Positions 15,456 through 24,734 of a DNA stretch of 64,000 nucleotides are shown one piece after another. Each line of letters starts with the position of its first letter. Position 1 is the first letter of the stretch. The stretch spans positions 89,527-153,526 of the forward strand of contig JANPJA010000091.1 in assembly GCA_031425275.1 (NCBI GenBank), written 5' to 3'. This DNA is from JAIVGV01 sp031425275 (lineage in GTDB: Bacteria; Acidobacteriota; Blastocatellia; Pyrinomonadales; Pyrinomonadaceae). Position numbers and translations under genes: made by a program. Below the pieces are notes generated by a model that ran no database searches, had not been told where the DNA came from, and worked only from the letters and a program-made list of their open reading frames with translations.

Positions 15456-17528
15456 ATGACGATGACCGGAGTTGAACCAACGGACACGCTGATTCGCAAG
15501 TTGACCTTTACGCCCGACGACGCGCGCGGCGACGCCGACCCGCTGCTGCGGCGCGAGTGGCTGGTGACGAACGGGCTGGGCGGCTTCGCCTCCTGCTCGG
15601 TCGGGGGCGCGCCGACGCGCCGCCACCACGCCCTGCTCGTCTCGGCCCTGCCCACGCCCCTCGGCCGCACCGTCATGTTCAACCATCTCTCAGAGTGGGT
15701 GCGCGACGCCGAAGGCCGACGCTTTCTCATCGGCGGGCAGGAGCGCGAGGGCGGCACGCTGGAGTTGCCCGGCGCGATCTACCTGCGCGAGTTTCGTCTC
15801 GAACACGGCTTGCCCGTCTGGCGTTTCGAGCTGGACGGCGGCACCGTCATCGAGAAGCGCGTCGTGATGCCGCACGCGCAGAACACCGCCTACGTCAACT
15901 ACCGCCTCCTGTCCGGCGCGGGCGCGGTGCGTCTCAAGCTGCGCCCCTACGTCCACTTCCGCCCGCTGGAAAGTCCCGTCAACACCGCCCAGCCGGAGCC
16001 GTACACAGTCACGGCCACCGAAGATCGGCTCGAACTCGCGGCCGCGCGCGACTACCCGCCGCTGCGCCTCAAAGCCCACGGCGCGCGCGCCACCTTCACG
16101 CTCGACGGCGGCGAGTTGCAAAACGTCTTCTACCGCGTCGAGTCGCGCCGCGGCTACGAAGACACGGGAGAGCTGTGGAGTCCCGGCTACTTCAGCGTCG
16201 ATCTCAGCCCTGACGCGGACGCCACGCTCGTCGGCTCGACCGAGACGTGGGAGACGGTGCGCGCGCTCGCACCCGCCGACGCTTTCGCGGCCGAGCTGTC
16301 GCGCCGCCGCCGGCTGATCGCCGTCGCGCACCCGGCCGCGCGCGAAGGGGCCGCCGCCGAACTCGTCCTCGCCGCCGATCAATTCGTCATCACGCCTTCG
16401 GGCCGGCGGGAGGACGCCGCCCGCGCGCGCGCCGCGGGCGAAGAGGTCAGGAGCGTCATCGCCGGCTACCACTGGTTCACCGACTGGGGCCGCGACACGA
16501 TGATCAGCCTCGAAGGTTTGACGCTCACGACCGGCCGCCCCGCCGAGGCCGGCTGGATTCTGCGCACCTTCGCCCACTACGTCCGCGACGGCCTCATCCC
16601 CAACATGTTTCCCGACGGCGCGAACGAGGGCCTCTACCACACGGCCGACGCCACGCTCTGGTTCTTCCACGCCCTCGACCGCCACTACGCGACGACGGGC
16701 GATCGCGCCACGCTCGAAGCGATTTTGCCCAAGCTCATCGACATCATCGACCGCCACCTCGCGGGCGCGCCCTTCGGGATCAAAGTTGACGAGCGCGACG
16801 GGCTGTTGCGGCAGGGCGCGGAGAATTACCAGTTGACGTGGATGGACGCCAAGTGCGGCGACTGGGTGGTGACGCCGCGGCGCGGCAAGGCCGTCGAGAT
16901 CAACGCGCTCTGGTACAACGCCCTGCGGCTCACCGAAGGCTGGGTGCGCGCGCTGCGCGGCGAAGCAGAAGCGCGCCCGCTCGCCGAGCACGCCGGGCGG
17001 GCGCGCCAATCTTTCAACGAGCGCTTCTGGAACGAGGCGACCGGCCACCTCTTCGACGTGGTCGAGAACGAGGAGGGCCGCGACGACCCGGCCTGCCGCC
17101 CGAACCAGTTGCTCGCCTTCTCGCTCCGCCACGCCGTCCTCGACGAGTCGCGCTGGGAGTCGGTCTTAAACGTCGCGCGCGAAAAGCTGCTCACGCCCGT
17201 CGGCCTGCGCTCGCTCGCGCCCGACCACCCCGACTACCACCCGACCTACCACGGCGATCTGCCGACGCGCGACGCGGCCTATCATCAGGGCACGGTCTGG
17301 GCGTGGCTCATCGGCCCGTTCATCGACGCATGGCTCAAGGTCTATCCGTCCGACGCGGCCGGCGCGCGCCGCCTACTCGAAGGCTTCGACGCGCACTTGG
17401 ACGACGCCTGCGTCGGCTCGATCAGCGAAATCTTCGACGCCGCGCCGCCCTATGCCGCGCGCGGCTGCGTCGCGCAGGCGTGGAGCGTCGCCGAAGTGCT
17501 GCGCTGCCGCGTGAAAACTTCGCAGTGA
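15456..17528 (+). CDS. Amylo-alpha-1,6-glucosidase (glycogen debranching enzyme, GDE_C type)
   Basis: 690 aa. The N-terminal half is the bacterial/archaeal GDE N domain (EWLVTNGLGGFASCSVGG, PTRRHHALLV, VMFNHLSE). The C-terminal half is the (alpha/alpha)6 catalytic domain with FTDWGRDTMISLEGL, FPDGANEGLYHTADATLWF and TYHGDLPTRDAAYHQGTVWAWL. It hydrolyses alpha-1,6-linked glucose at branch points. It is the second gene of the treZ operon, and a GlgX isoamylase-type debrancher is encoded 600 bp further on, so this organism carries two unrelated debranching enzymes side by side. The start is the ATG at 15456; the ATG two codons later is an alternative. Confidence 0.92.
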   Translation: MTMTGVEPTDTLIRKLTFTPDDARGDADPLLRREWLVTNGLGGFASCSVGGAPTRRHHALLVSALPTPLGRTVMFNHLSEWVRDAEGRRFLIGGQEREGGTLELPGAIYLREFRLEHGLPVWRFELDGGTVIEKRVVMPHAQNTAYVNYRLLSGAGAVRLKLRPYVHFRPLESPVNTAQPEPYTVTATEDRLELAAARDYPPLRLKAHGARATFTLDGGELQNVFYRVESRRGYEDTGELWSPGYFSVDLSPDADATLVGSTETWETVRALAPADAFAAELSRRRRLIAVAHPAAREGAAAELVLAADQFVITPSGRREDAARARAAGEEVRSVIAGYHWFTDWGRDTMISLEGLTLTTGRPAEAGWILRTFAHYVRDGLIPNMFPDGANEGLYHTADATLWFFHALDRHYATTGDRATLEAILPKLIDIIDRHLAGAPFGIKVDERDGLLRQGAENYQLTWMDAKCGDWVVTPRRGKAVEINALWYNALRLTEGWVRALRGEAEARPLAEHAGRARQSFNERFWNEATGHLFDVVENEEGRDDPACRPNQLLAFSLRHAVLDESRWESVLNVAREKLLTPVGLRSLAPDHPDYHPTYHGDLPTRDAAYHQGTVWAWLIGPFIDAWLKVYPSDAAGARRLLEGFDAHLDDACVGSISEIFDAAPPYAARGCVAQAWSVAEVLRCRVKTSQ

Positions 17529-17571
17529 GTGGTTGTTTTCTCTACGAGCGGTTGAGTGCTGATCCAACTCA

Positions 17572-17741
17572 CTTCACCGCAGAGACGCAGAGAACGCAGA
17601 GGGGGCGCAGAGAAAAACTTCATCTGGAATCTGGAATCTCAAATCTCAAATCTCAAATCTGGAATCTCAAATCTGGAATCTCAAATCTCTGATCTTTCTT
17701 CTCTGCGCCCCCTCTGCGTCCTCTGCGTCTCCGCGGTGAGT
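17572..17741. repeat. Palindromic repeat (family A arms, AATCTCA heptamer core)
   Basis: Arms of CGCAGAG blocks (CACCGCAGAGACGCAGAG, then GGGGGCGCAGAG) about 42 nt long enclose about ten heptamers of the AATCTCA/AATCTGG type. This copy is inverted relative to those at 13188 and 30003: here the left arm carries GAACGC and the right arm (as complement) GGACGC. It lies between convergent genes, where such a stem could also act as a bidirectional terminator. Confidence 0.9.
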
Positions 17742-17771
17742 CGAGACCATTAACCCTCGACTGAAATTGGC

Positions 17772-17984
17772 CTAATCATCACCCTGCGCGTCGGTGTCGG
17801 GGACGGGGGTCGAGAGGTAGCCGACGCGCCGGAGGAGTTCGGGCGTGGGGGCGTGGTGCGTGCCGTCGCGCTCGGTGGCCCGCGCGCTGCACGCGCGGCA
17901 GAAGCCTTTGTCGAGCGGGATGATCGTGCCCGCCCGGTCGCAGTACAGCGAGGTGATGGAAGTCTCGTCCGGTGAACCCGTCAT
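17772..17984 (-). CDS. Small Cys-containing protein of unknown function
   Basis: 70 aa. The codon use is strongly G/C in third positions, as in the neighbours, and a perfect AAAGGAG lies 10 nt before the ATG, so I take it as real. It has Cys at position 15 and an FCRAC pair near 28-31, which could bind a metal as a small zinc-ribbon-like fold, but only three cysteines are present (plus two His in THHAP). No hydrophobic segment. It sits between convergent sugar-metabolism genes, upstream of which lies glgX in the opposite sense of the treZ operon. Function not recognised. Confidence 0.65.
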   Translation of the reverse strand: MTGSPDETSITSLYCDRAGTIIPLDKGFCRACSARATERDGTHHAPTPELLRRVGYLSTPVPDTDAQGDD

Positions 17985-18006
17985 GCGTGCCGCACTCCTT
18001 TAAAGT

Positions 18007-18114
18007 GTCAGTGGTCAGTTGTCCGTCGTCAGTCGCTCGCTCCACGCGGCCGGTAGGTCACGGCGAAACGGTCTATCCGCCGAGCCACGAACCACTGACC
18101 ACTGACCACTGACG
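18007..18114. repeat. Heptamer palindrome (family B, GTCAGTG)
   Basis: Left arm GTCAGTG, GTCAGTT, GTCCGTC, GTCAGTC; right arm ACCACTGACCACTGACCACT. The core is about 55 bp. It lies between the small Cys protein gene and glgX, 14 bp from the glgX stop. Confidence 0.85.
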
Positions 18115-18127
18115 GTCTTCCCGCCCG

Positions 18128-20293
18128 TCATTCATCGCTTCCGCCGCCTTCTGATTCCTCGTCGCGCTCGACGAGGCGGAAGAGTGAGAGCGAGCGCGAC
18201 TCGGCGCGGTAGGTCGCGCCGCCGCGCACGAGCCGGCGCACTTTGCGGCGGCCCGTCCCCTCGCGCGTGTCGAGCAGGAGTTCCCAGCGCACTTCGCGGC
18301 GGTGGGCCGGCAGCACGAAGGAGACTTGCGAGTGGTGCGAGTTGATGGCGAGCAGCAGCGTGTCGCCGGTGACGCGGCGGCCGCGCTCGTCCACCTCGTC
18401 GATGGCGTCGCCGGCGAGCCGGACGCAGATGCCCCGCTGCGAGGCGTTGCGCCAGTCCACCTCGGTCATCTCCGCGCCGTCGGGGCGAAACCACGTCAGG
18501 TCTTCGACCTCCGAGCCGATGACGGGACGGCCCTGAAAGAACTTGCGGCGGCGCAAGACCGGGTGGCGGTGGAAGAGTTGGATGAGGAAGCGCGTGAAGT
18601 CGAGCAGCTCGCGCCGCCCGTCGTCGAGATTCCAGTCGAGCCATGAGACTTCGTTGTCCTGACACCAGGCGTTGTTGTTGCCGCGCTGCGTGCGGCCCAT
18701 CTCGTCGCCCGCGACGAGCATCGGCACGCCCTGCGAGAGCAGGAGGGTCGAGAGGAAGTTGCGCTGCTGGCGCGCCCTCAGCTCGTTGACTTCCGCGTCG
18801 TCCGTGGGGCCTTCCGCGCCGCAGTTCCAACTGACGTTGTGGTCGTGGCCGTCGCGCCCGTTCTCGCCGTTCTCCTCGTTGCGCTTCTCGTTGTAGCTGA
18901 CGAGGTCGCGGAGCGTGAGGCCGTCGTGCGCGGTGACGAAGTTGATCGAGGCGTAGGGCCGCCGGCCGCTGCGCTCGTAGAGGTCGCTGCTCCCCGTCAG
19001 GCGGAAGGCCATGTCATCGACGAGGCCGGGGTCGCCGCGCCAGAAGCCGCGCACCTGATCGCGATAGACCCCGTTCCACTCGGCCCACAGCACCGGGAAA
19101 TTCCCGACCTGATAGCCGCCCTCCCCTAAGTCCCACGGCTCGGCGATGAGCTTGACGCGCGACAGCACCGGGTCCTGATGGATGATGTCGAAGAACGCCC
19201 CCAACCGATCCACCTCGTGCAGCTCGCGCGCGAGCGCGGAGGCGAGGTCGAAGCGGAACCCATCGACGTGCATCTCCTGCACCCAGTAGCGCAAAGAATC
19301 CATGATGAGTTGGAGCGTGCGCGGGTGGGTCATGTTCAGCGTGTTGCCGCAGCCCGTGTAGTCCATGTAGAAGCGCGGCCCGCCGGGGACGAGCCGGTAG
19401 TAGGCGGCGTTGTCGAGGCCGCGGAAGCAGAGCGTCGGCCCCATGTGGCTGCCCTCGCCCGTGTGGTTATAGACCACGTCGAGGATCACTTCGATGCCCT
19501 CGCGGTGGAGCGTGCGCACCATGGTCTTGAACTCCGCGACCTGCTCGCCCAAAGTGCCCGCCGAAGAGTAGCGCGCGTCGGGCGCGAAGAAGCCGATGGA
19601 GTTGTAGCCCCAGTAGTTGGTCAGCCCCTGTTCGATCAAATTTTTGCCCGCGACGAACTGGTGGACGGGCATCAGCTCGACCGCCGTGACGCCCAACTCC
19701 AACAGGTGTTCGAGGGCCGCCGGGTGCGCCAGCCCCGCGTAAGTCCCGCGCAAAGGTTCGGGCACGCCGGGGTGGAGTTTGGTAAAGCCCTTGACGTGAA
19801 CTTCGTAAATGAGCGTCTTGTGCCACGGCGTGCGCGGCCGCTCGTCGTGCCCCCAACTGAAGGCCGGATCGACGACGACGCACTTGGGCACGTAGGGCGC
19901 GCTGTCGCGCTCGTCGGCCGCGAGGTCGGCGCGTTCGGCACCGAGCGTGTAGCCGAAGACCGAGTCGTCCCACTTGACCAGCCCGTCGATGGCTTTGGCG
20001 TAAGGGTCGAGCAGCAGCTTCGCGGGGTTGAAGCGGTGGCCGCCTTGCGGGTCGTAGGGGCCGTGGACGCGGTAGCCGTAGAGCTGGCCGGGGCGCACCT
20101 CCGGCAGGTAGGCGTGCCAGACCTGATCGGTGTGCTCGGTCAGACGAATCCGGTGCGACTCTTGCGACCCGTCGGCCGCGCCGAACAGACACAGCTCGAC
20201 GGCCGTGGCGTTCTCGGAGAAGAGCGCGAAGTTGACGCCCGCGCCGTCCCACGTCGCGCCGAGCGGGTACGATTGTCCCGGCCACACTTCCAT
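18128..20293 (-). CDS. glgX: Glycogen debranching enzyme GlgX (isoamylase type)
   Basis: GH13 enzyme of 721 aa that hydrolyses alpha-1,6 branches of glycogen or limit dextrin. A CBM48 domain lies at residues 5-100 (PLGATWDGAGVNFALFSENA). The barrel shows LDVVYNHTGEG (271-281), nucleophile Asp349 in GFRFDLA, acid/base Glu385 in IAEPWD, and Asp457 in FVTAHDG. GRTQRGNNNAWCQD and the insert with CRGLDN-type residues are GlgX features. GGAGAA lies about 10 nt before the ATG. With treY downstream on the same strand it supplies linear maltodextrins for trehalose formation, equivalent to TreX of other trehalose clusters. Confidence 0.95.
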   Translation of the reverse strand: MEVWPGQSYPLGATWDGAGVNFALFSENATAVELCLFGAADGSQESHRIRLTEHTDQVWHAYLPEVRPGQLYGYRVHGPYDPQGGHRFNPAKLLLDPYAKAIDGLVKWDDSVFGYTLGAERADLAADERDSAPYVPKCVVVDPAFSWGHDERPRTPWHKTLIYEVHVKGFTKLHPGVPEPLRGTYAGLAHPAALEHLLELGVTAVELMPVHQFVAGKNLIEQGLTNYWGYNSIGFFAPDARYSSAGTLGEQVAEFKTMVRTLHREGIEVILDVVYNHTGEGSHMGPTLCFRGLDNAAYYRLVPGGPRFYMDYTGCGNTLNMTHPRTLQLIMDSLRYWVQEMHVDGFRFDLASALARELHEVDRLGAFFDIIHQDPVLSRVKLIAEPWDLGEGGYQVGNFPVLWAEWNGVYRDQVRGFWRGDPGLVDDMAFRLTGSSDLYERSGRRPYASINFVTAHDGLTLRDLVSYNEKRNEENGENGRDGHDHNVSWNCGAEGPTDDAEVNELRARQQRNFLSTLLLSQGVPMLVAGDEMGRTQRGNNNAWCQDNEVSWLDWNLDDGRRELLDFTRFLIQLFHRHPVLRRRKFFQGRPVIGSEVEDLTWFRPDGAEMTEVDWRNASQRGICVRLAGDAIDEVDERGRRVTGDTLLLAINSHHSQVSFVLPAHRREVRWELLLDTREGTGRRKVRRLVRGGATYRAESRSLSLFRLVERDEESEGGGSDE

Positions 20294-20326
20294 GCGAAAA
20301 AGATTCTCCGTTCCCGAAAACTGATC

Positions 20327-20535
20327 GTCAGTGGTCAGTGGTCAGTGGTCAGTGGTCAGTTGTTTGTGCCGATGAGCCTTTCGCGCTCCGGCCCCGGCGT
20401 CGAACTCTTGAAGCAGGGGCCACGGACGACTGACCACGGACGACTGACAACTGACCACTGACCACGGACGACTCACCACTGACGACTGACCACTGACCAC
20501 TGACCACGGACGACTGACCACTGACCACTGACGAC
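20327..20535. repeat. Long heptamer array (family B) between glgX and treY
   Basis: The left arm has four clean GTCAGTG units, then GTCAGTT and GTTTGTG. After a short core (about 20370-20420) the right side is an expanded array of about 15 GACCACT, GACCACG, GACGACT and GACAACT heptamers. The array stays in 7-bp register throughout. It is the largest copy in the window and fills the whole gap between the two genes. Confidence 0.92.
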
Positions 20536-20538
20536 TTT

Positions 20539-23500
20539 TTATCCCACCCGTTCCAGCAGCGCGACGCTCAGCGACGGTAGCACGTCGGCCAGCCGTAACA
20601 CTTTTCCGTTTTCGTCTTCCGACACGCCGACCTCCGCGCCGGTGAACACGTCGCGGTAGCGCGCGGCCCCGGCCCCTGCGCCGAGCGCGAGCGACGTGTC
20701 GCCCCAGACGCCGGGCGCGAGCCGCAGCGAGGGCGGCTCGGCCAGATCGAGCCGCGTGAAGAAGCGCGCGGCGACGGCGATGGTCTCCGAGTCGCCGAGC
20801 TGTCGCGCGAAGGCGACGACGTTCTCCGCGCGCCAGCCGCGAGCCGCGAGCGGCTGGTAGCCGCCGTCGCGGAACAGCTCTCGACGGGCGCGGCGGTGCG
20901 CGAGCGCGCGGCTCGTCACGTAGAGCTTGACGCGGCCGTCAACGGGTCGGTCGAAGAGGCCGGCGGCGAACGCGGCACGTTCGTCGGCTTGATCAACTTC
21001 GCCGAATGACGCGAGCAGCCGGCGGCGGAGTTCGTAATCGACGCCCCGGCGGTTGTCCGGATCGACGAGCGTGAGACCCCACAGCTCCGTGCCCTGATAG
21101 AAGTCGGGCACGCCGGGGGCCGCCGTCTTGAGCAGCGTCTGTGAGAGCGAGTTGAGCATCCCGGCGCGCGCGATTGGGCGTTGGAACTCCGCGAAGTCGG
21201 CGAGGAAGCCGTGGCCCTCGGACGGCATCAGCACGGCGCGGACGAAGTCGGAGACGGCGCGCTCGTACTCGTCGTTGGCGTTGATCCAGCTCGTGTGGAC
21301 TTTGGCCTCGCGCAGGGCCTTCCGCATGTACCCCTGAATGCGCCCGATGAACTCCGCGCGCCCCGCCTCGTCCGTCTCTTCGAGCGGCCACGCGCCGACG
21401 AGCGTCTGGTAGAGCAGATATTCCTCGTTGCCGTCCGGGGCTTCCGCGCCGCCCTCTCGCGCCGGCTTGTGCGCGCGGTTCATCTCGCGCCAGCGCCAGA
21501 CCGCGCGGCCCCACTCTTCCGGCATCTCCGAGAGCACGTCGAGACGGGCGCGCACGTCCTCGCCGCGCTTGCTGTCGTGCGTCGAGGTGGCCGACATCGA
21601 GTGCGGCCACGTCGCGTGCCGCGCGCGGTTGAAGCGGTGGAACTCCGCGACCGGGACGCCGAAGTGATCGGGCTCGCCGCCGACTTCGTTGAGCGAGGCG
21701 AGCGGGTAGTAACGATAAAACGCCGTGTCTTCGAGACCCTTCGCCGTGACGGGGCTGGTGAGCTGCTGGAAACGCAGCACGAAGTCGCGCCGCTCGGCGC
21801 GCTCGTGGCCGCCCAGTCCCTTCGCGTCTTCGAGCAGGAGGACTGCGGCGACGAAGTCGAAGATCGACTCGCTCAAAGAGGCGTTGCGCCGCTTGGCGGC
21901 GCGCACCGCGCGGAGGATGTGGGCGCGGTCTTCGGGACTGACCGACGTGTGCCGGCGGCGGACGTAACTGCGATAGACGGGGAAGCACGCGATCACCTCG
22001 GCGAGCGCGTCGTGCAGGGTGTTGAAGGTGAAGTCGCGCGAGAAGCGGTGCTGCGAGGCGACCCGTTCGAGCCGGCGCGACAGCACGTGCAGCTCGCTCG
22101 ACATCGCCACGCGCAGGATCAGCCGCTTCGACTCGTAAACCAGATCGTCGTAGTCAACCGCCTCGCCCGTGAACTCGCGGTAGAGATCGCGGAAGGCCGC
22201 CGCGTTCGCCTCATCGACGAAGATGCCGTTGAGCGCGCCCGCGAAGTCGTAGCCGGTCGTGCCGTGCGCCGGCCACTCGCGGCGCAGCTCCTCACCGCGG
22301 CCGAGAATCTTCTCGACGACGACGTAGAACGGCAGCTCCCCCCGCACGCCCGCTTCCGAGACCGACCCGCCCGCGCCCGCCGCGCCGTCCTCGTCCGGCG
22401 ACGGCGCGGCCGTGTCGTCAACCACGCCGCCGCCGCCCGCGCCGCCCGCGCGCCCCACGGCCCCCGCGCACTCGCGCTGCAAGTCGTGCAGGTACTTCTC
22501 CGGGTTCAGCAGCCCGTCCACGTGATCGACTCTCAGGCCCGTCACCAGCCCGCGCTTGATGAGCCGCAGCACGACCTCGTGGACGGCCGTGAAAACGGGG
22601 CGCTCCTCGACGCGCACGGCCGCCAGCTCGTTGATGTCGAAGAAGCGGCGGTAGTTGATCTCGTCGGCCGCGACCCGCCAGTAGCTCAGCCGGTAGGGCT
22701 GCCCGTCCAGAAGTTTTTCCAGCAGGTCGAAACTCGCCGGGCGGCCCCGGACGCCGTTGGTGCGTTCGAGCGCGACGTGGACGCCCTTGCGCACGTCGTT
22801 GCTCTCGCGCACCAGACGCTCGACGCGGCGGCGCGCGGCCTGTATCTCGCGCCGCCGCTCACGGACGCGCGCCGGGTCGGTCTCGGTGCGCGCGGGCAAA
22901 TTGCGCAGCGACGTGACGACGCTCTCCAACTCGATCACGTCGGCGTGCGACTCGCTCAGCCGCGTGCGCACGTCTTCGAGGGCGAGCGCGATGACGTGCG
23001 TGGACGTGCGCGGCGCAATCGGCAACTCGGTCTCGTAGTAGCGCGCGTGGAACGCCCCCGCGCGGTAGTTGATCTTGATCTCCTGTCGTTCGAGCACGCG
23101 GCCGAACTGGTCGCCGAGGATCGGGAGCAGCACGCGATCTTTGAGCTTCGGGTTCGGCGGGTTCCAGTCGATGTCGAAGTAGCGCGCGTAAGGCGACCCC
23201 GGCCCGTTCTCCAACAAGTCCTGCCACCAGCGGTTCTCCGCCGAGGCGATGCACATGTGGTTGGGCACCACGTCCATCAGGAGGCCCATGCCGCGGGCGC
23301 GCAACGAGGAGGCGAACGAAGTGAACTCGTCCTCCGTCCCCGTCTCCGGGTTGAGGCGCGAGTGATCGACCACGTCATAGCCGTGGTTGCTCCCGGGTCG
23401 CGCCTTCAAGACCGGCGACGAATAAACGTCCGTCACGCCCAGCTCGCACAAATAATCGACGAGCGCGGCCGAATGCGCGAAGGTGAAGTCGGAGTTGAAT

Positions 23501-23556
23501 TGGAGCCTGTAGGTCGAGGCGGGCACACGCGCCTCGACAGGTTTGAGATTGCCCAT
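20539..23556 (-). CDS. treY: Malto-oligosyltrehalose synthase
   Basis: GH13 transglycosylase that turns the reducing-end alpha-1,4 link of maltodextrin into the alpha,alpha-1,1 link of trehalose. 1005 aa from the ATG at 23556 (MGNLKPVEARVPASTYRLQF). A GTG 14 codons upstream is open but less likely. Signature motifs: ASTYRLQF, YSSPVLKARPGSNHGYDVVDH, MDVVPNHM, nucleophile in GLRVDHVDGL, EKILGRGEELRREWPAHGTT-type region, and TSTHDSKRGEDVRARL. There is a Gly/Ala/Asp-rich insertion near residues 370-410 that looks like a flexible loop. It works with TreZ, encoded 5 kb away on the other strand. Confidence 0.95.
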   Translation of the reverse strand: MGNLKPVEARVPASTYRLQFNSDFTFAHSAALVDYLCELGVTDVYSSPVLKARPGSNHGYDVVDHSRLNPETGTEDEFTSFASSLRARGMGLLMDVVPNHMCIASAENRWWQDLLENGPGSPYARYFDIDWNPPNPKLKDRVLLPILGDQFGRVLERQEIKINYRAGAFHARYYETELPIAPRTSTHVIALALEDVRTRLSESHADVIELESVVTSLRNLPARTETDPARVRERRREIQAARRRVERLVRESNDVRKGVHVALERTNGVRGRPASFDLLEKLLDGQPYRLSYWRVAADEINYRRFFDINELAAVRVEERPVFTAVHEVVLRLIKRGLVTGLRVDHVDGLLNPEKYLHDLQRECAGAVGRAGGAGGGGVVDDTAAPSPDEDGAAGAGGSVSEAGVRGELPFYVVVEKILGRGEELRREWPAHGTTGYDFAGALNGIFVDEANAAAFRDLYREFTGEAVDYDDLVYESKRLILRVAMSSELHVLSRRLERVASQHRFSRDFTFNTLHDALAEVIACFPVYRSYVRRRHTSVSPEDRAHILRAVRAAKRRNASLSESIFDFVAAVLLLEDAKGLGGHERAERRDFVLRFQQLTSPVTAKGLEDTAFYRYYPLASLNEVGGEPDHFGVPVAEFHRFNRARHATWPHSMSATSTHDSKRGEDVRARLDVLSEMPEEWGRAVWRWREMNRAHKPAREGGAEAPDGNEEYLLYQTLVGAWPLEETDEAGRAEFIGRIQGYMRKALREAKVHTSWINANDEYERAVSDFVRAVLMPSEGHGFLADFAEFQRPIARAGMLNSLSQTLLKTAAPGVPDFYQGTELWGLTLVDPDNRRGVDYELRRRLLASFGEVDQADERAAFAAGLFDRPVDGRVKLYVTSRALAHRRARRELFRDGGYQPLAARGWRAENVVAFARQLGDSETIAVAARFFTRLDLAEPPSLRLAPGVWGDTSLALGAGAGAARYRDVFTGAEVGVSEDENGKVLRLADVLPSLSVALLERVG

Positions 23557-23720
23557 TACATTGATCGCGAAAGTTGTTCGGTGTGGACAAATTAACACAC
23601 CGGCCGCGCGCCGCGCGAGTTGGTGCGCCGCTCCGCGCGCGGCGGGAAAACCCCGCGCCCCGCTCCCCGCATCACAGCCAACGATCTCCGAACTACTCGA
23701 CCCCGAAGAGGTGAACCGTG

Positions 23721-24671
23721 ATGAAGCGAGCGTTTCGCTCCCCGCCCGCCCTCCTCCTCCTGCTTGCCCTGTCCATTTTTATGACGACGCCCGGAGTGTT
23801 TTCGCAAGGCCGCGACGCGATGCCGCCGGCCCCCACCGCCCGCGACGTGGCCGAGGCCGAGCGCGCCTTCGCCCGCCGCAGCGTCGAGATCGGCTGGCGC
23901 GAATCCTTTTTAGAGTTTTTCGCCGACGACGCCCTGACCTACGCGCCCGACCCCGGCAACGCCAAGGAGCGTCTGCGCAAACGGCCCGCCACCCCGCAAC
24001 CGCAGAAAATGATCCTCGACTGGTGGCCCGTCTTCACAGACATCTCGCGCTCGGGTGACATGGGAATCTCCACCGGCCCCTCGCACGGCTACGAGAACAC
24101 GCCGGAGCGCAAGTCCGTCTATCACGGCTACTATTTTTCGGTCTGGAAGCGGCAAGCGGATGGGACGTGGAAGGTCGCCATCGACGTGGGCGTCGAGACG
24201 CCGCCGCCGCCGGCCGCCGACGCGCGGGACGCGCCGCTGCGCACGGCCCCGACCACGGGGTGGAAGGCGAAGCGCGATGGCGGCGACGCCTCAGCGCGGC
24301 GCGACCTGTCCGAGATACTCGTCTTCGAGAACGAGATTTCCCGCCGGCTCGCCGCCGGGAAGGTGGCCGAAACTTACCAACGCATCTCCGACCCCGAAGT
24401 GCGACTCCACCGCGAGGGCATCCTGCCGCTCGTCGGCCGGCCCGCCATCGTCTCCCACCTTTCAGAGAAGGCGCGACGGCTGACGTGGCGGCCCGCGAGC
24501 GGGGACATCTCGCGCGCCGCCGACCTCGCCTACACCTACGGCGCGTACGAGTTGACCGCGAAAGACGCGGGCGTGGAACGCGGCTACTACCTCCACGTCT
24601 GGCGGCGCGACGGCAAGGGCCGCTGGCGACTCACGGCAGTCGTGATGAGTCCCGCGCCGGATAAGAAGTGA
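23721..24671 (+). CDS. Secreted protein with tandem NTF2/SnoaL-like domains
   Basis: 316 aa with a signal peptide (residues 1-29, cleavage near VFSQG). Two copies of a DUF4440-like alpha/beta cone fold follow, at about 38-155 (AERAFARRSVEIGWRESFLEFFADDALTY ends in YYFSVWKRQADGTWKVAIDVG) and 195-312 (ending GYYLHVWRRDGKGRWRLTAVVM). GAGGTG lies before the ATG at 23721; a GTG one codon earlier is possible. Such domains bind small molecules or act in dimers; no catalytic residues can be assigned. It converges with the subtilase gene across a hairpin. Confidence 0.75.
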   Translation: MKRAFRSPPALLLLLALSIFMTTPGVFSQGRDAMPPAPTARDVAEAERAFARRSVEIGWRESFLEFFADDALTYAPDPGNAKERLRKRPATPQPQKMILDWWPVFTDISRSGDMGISTGPSHGYENTPERKSVYHGYYFSVWKRQADGTWKVAIDVGVETPPPPAADARDAPLRTAPTTGWKAKRDGGDASARRDLSEILVFENEISRRLAAGKVAETYQRISDPEVRLHREGILPLVGRPAIVSHLSEKARRLTWRPASGDISRAADLAYTYGAYELTAKDAGVERGYYLHVWRRDGKGRWRLTAVVMSPAPDKK

Positions 24672-24673
24672 TT

Positions 24674-24709
24674 GAGGGCGGCGGACAACACGTGTCGTCC
24701 GCCGCCCTC
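24674..24709. terminator. Bidirectional terminator hairpin
   Basis: GAGGGCGGCGGAC pairs perfectly with GTCCGCCGCCCTC (13-bp stem, 10-nt loop). It starts two bases past the stop of the plus-strand gene and lies 25 bp past the stop of the convergent subtilase gene, and is followed by GTTTAAG. Confidence 0.75.
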
Positions 24710-24734
24710 GTTTAAGACCCCCCGCTTGACGCAC

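Noticed and set aside
20327..20535. CRISPR-like regular repeats
   Set aside because: The units are contiguous 7-mers without unique spacers, and no cas gene is present.
21181..23595. A very long open frame on the plus strand opposite treY (and similar antisense frames opposite pgm, glgX, ppk1 and the kinase)
   Set aside because: High G+C removes stop codons from the opposite strand. The frames are Arg/Ala/Val-rich, lack SD sequences and have no family motifs, while the true genes carry full motif sets.
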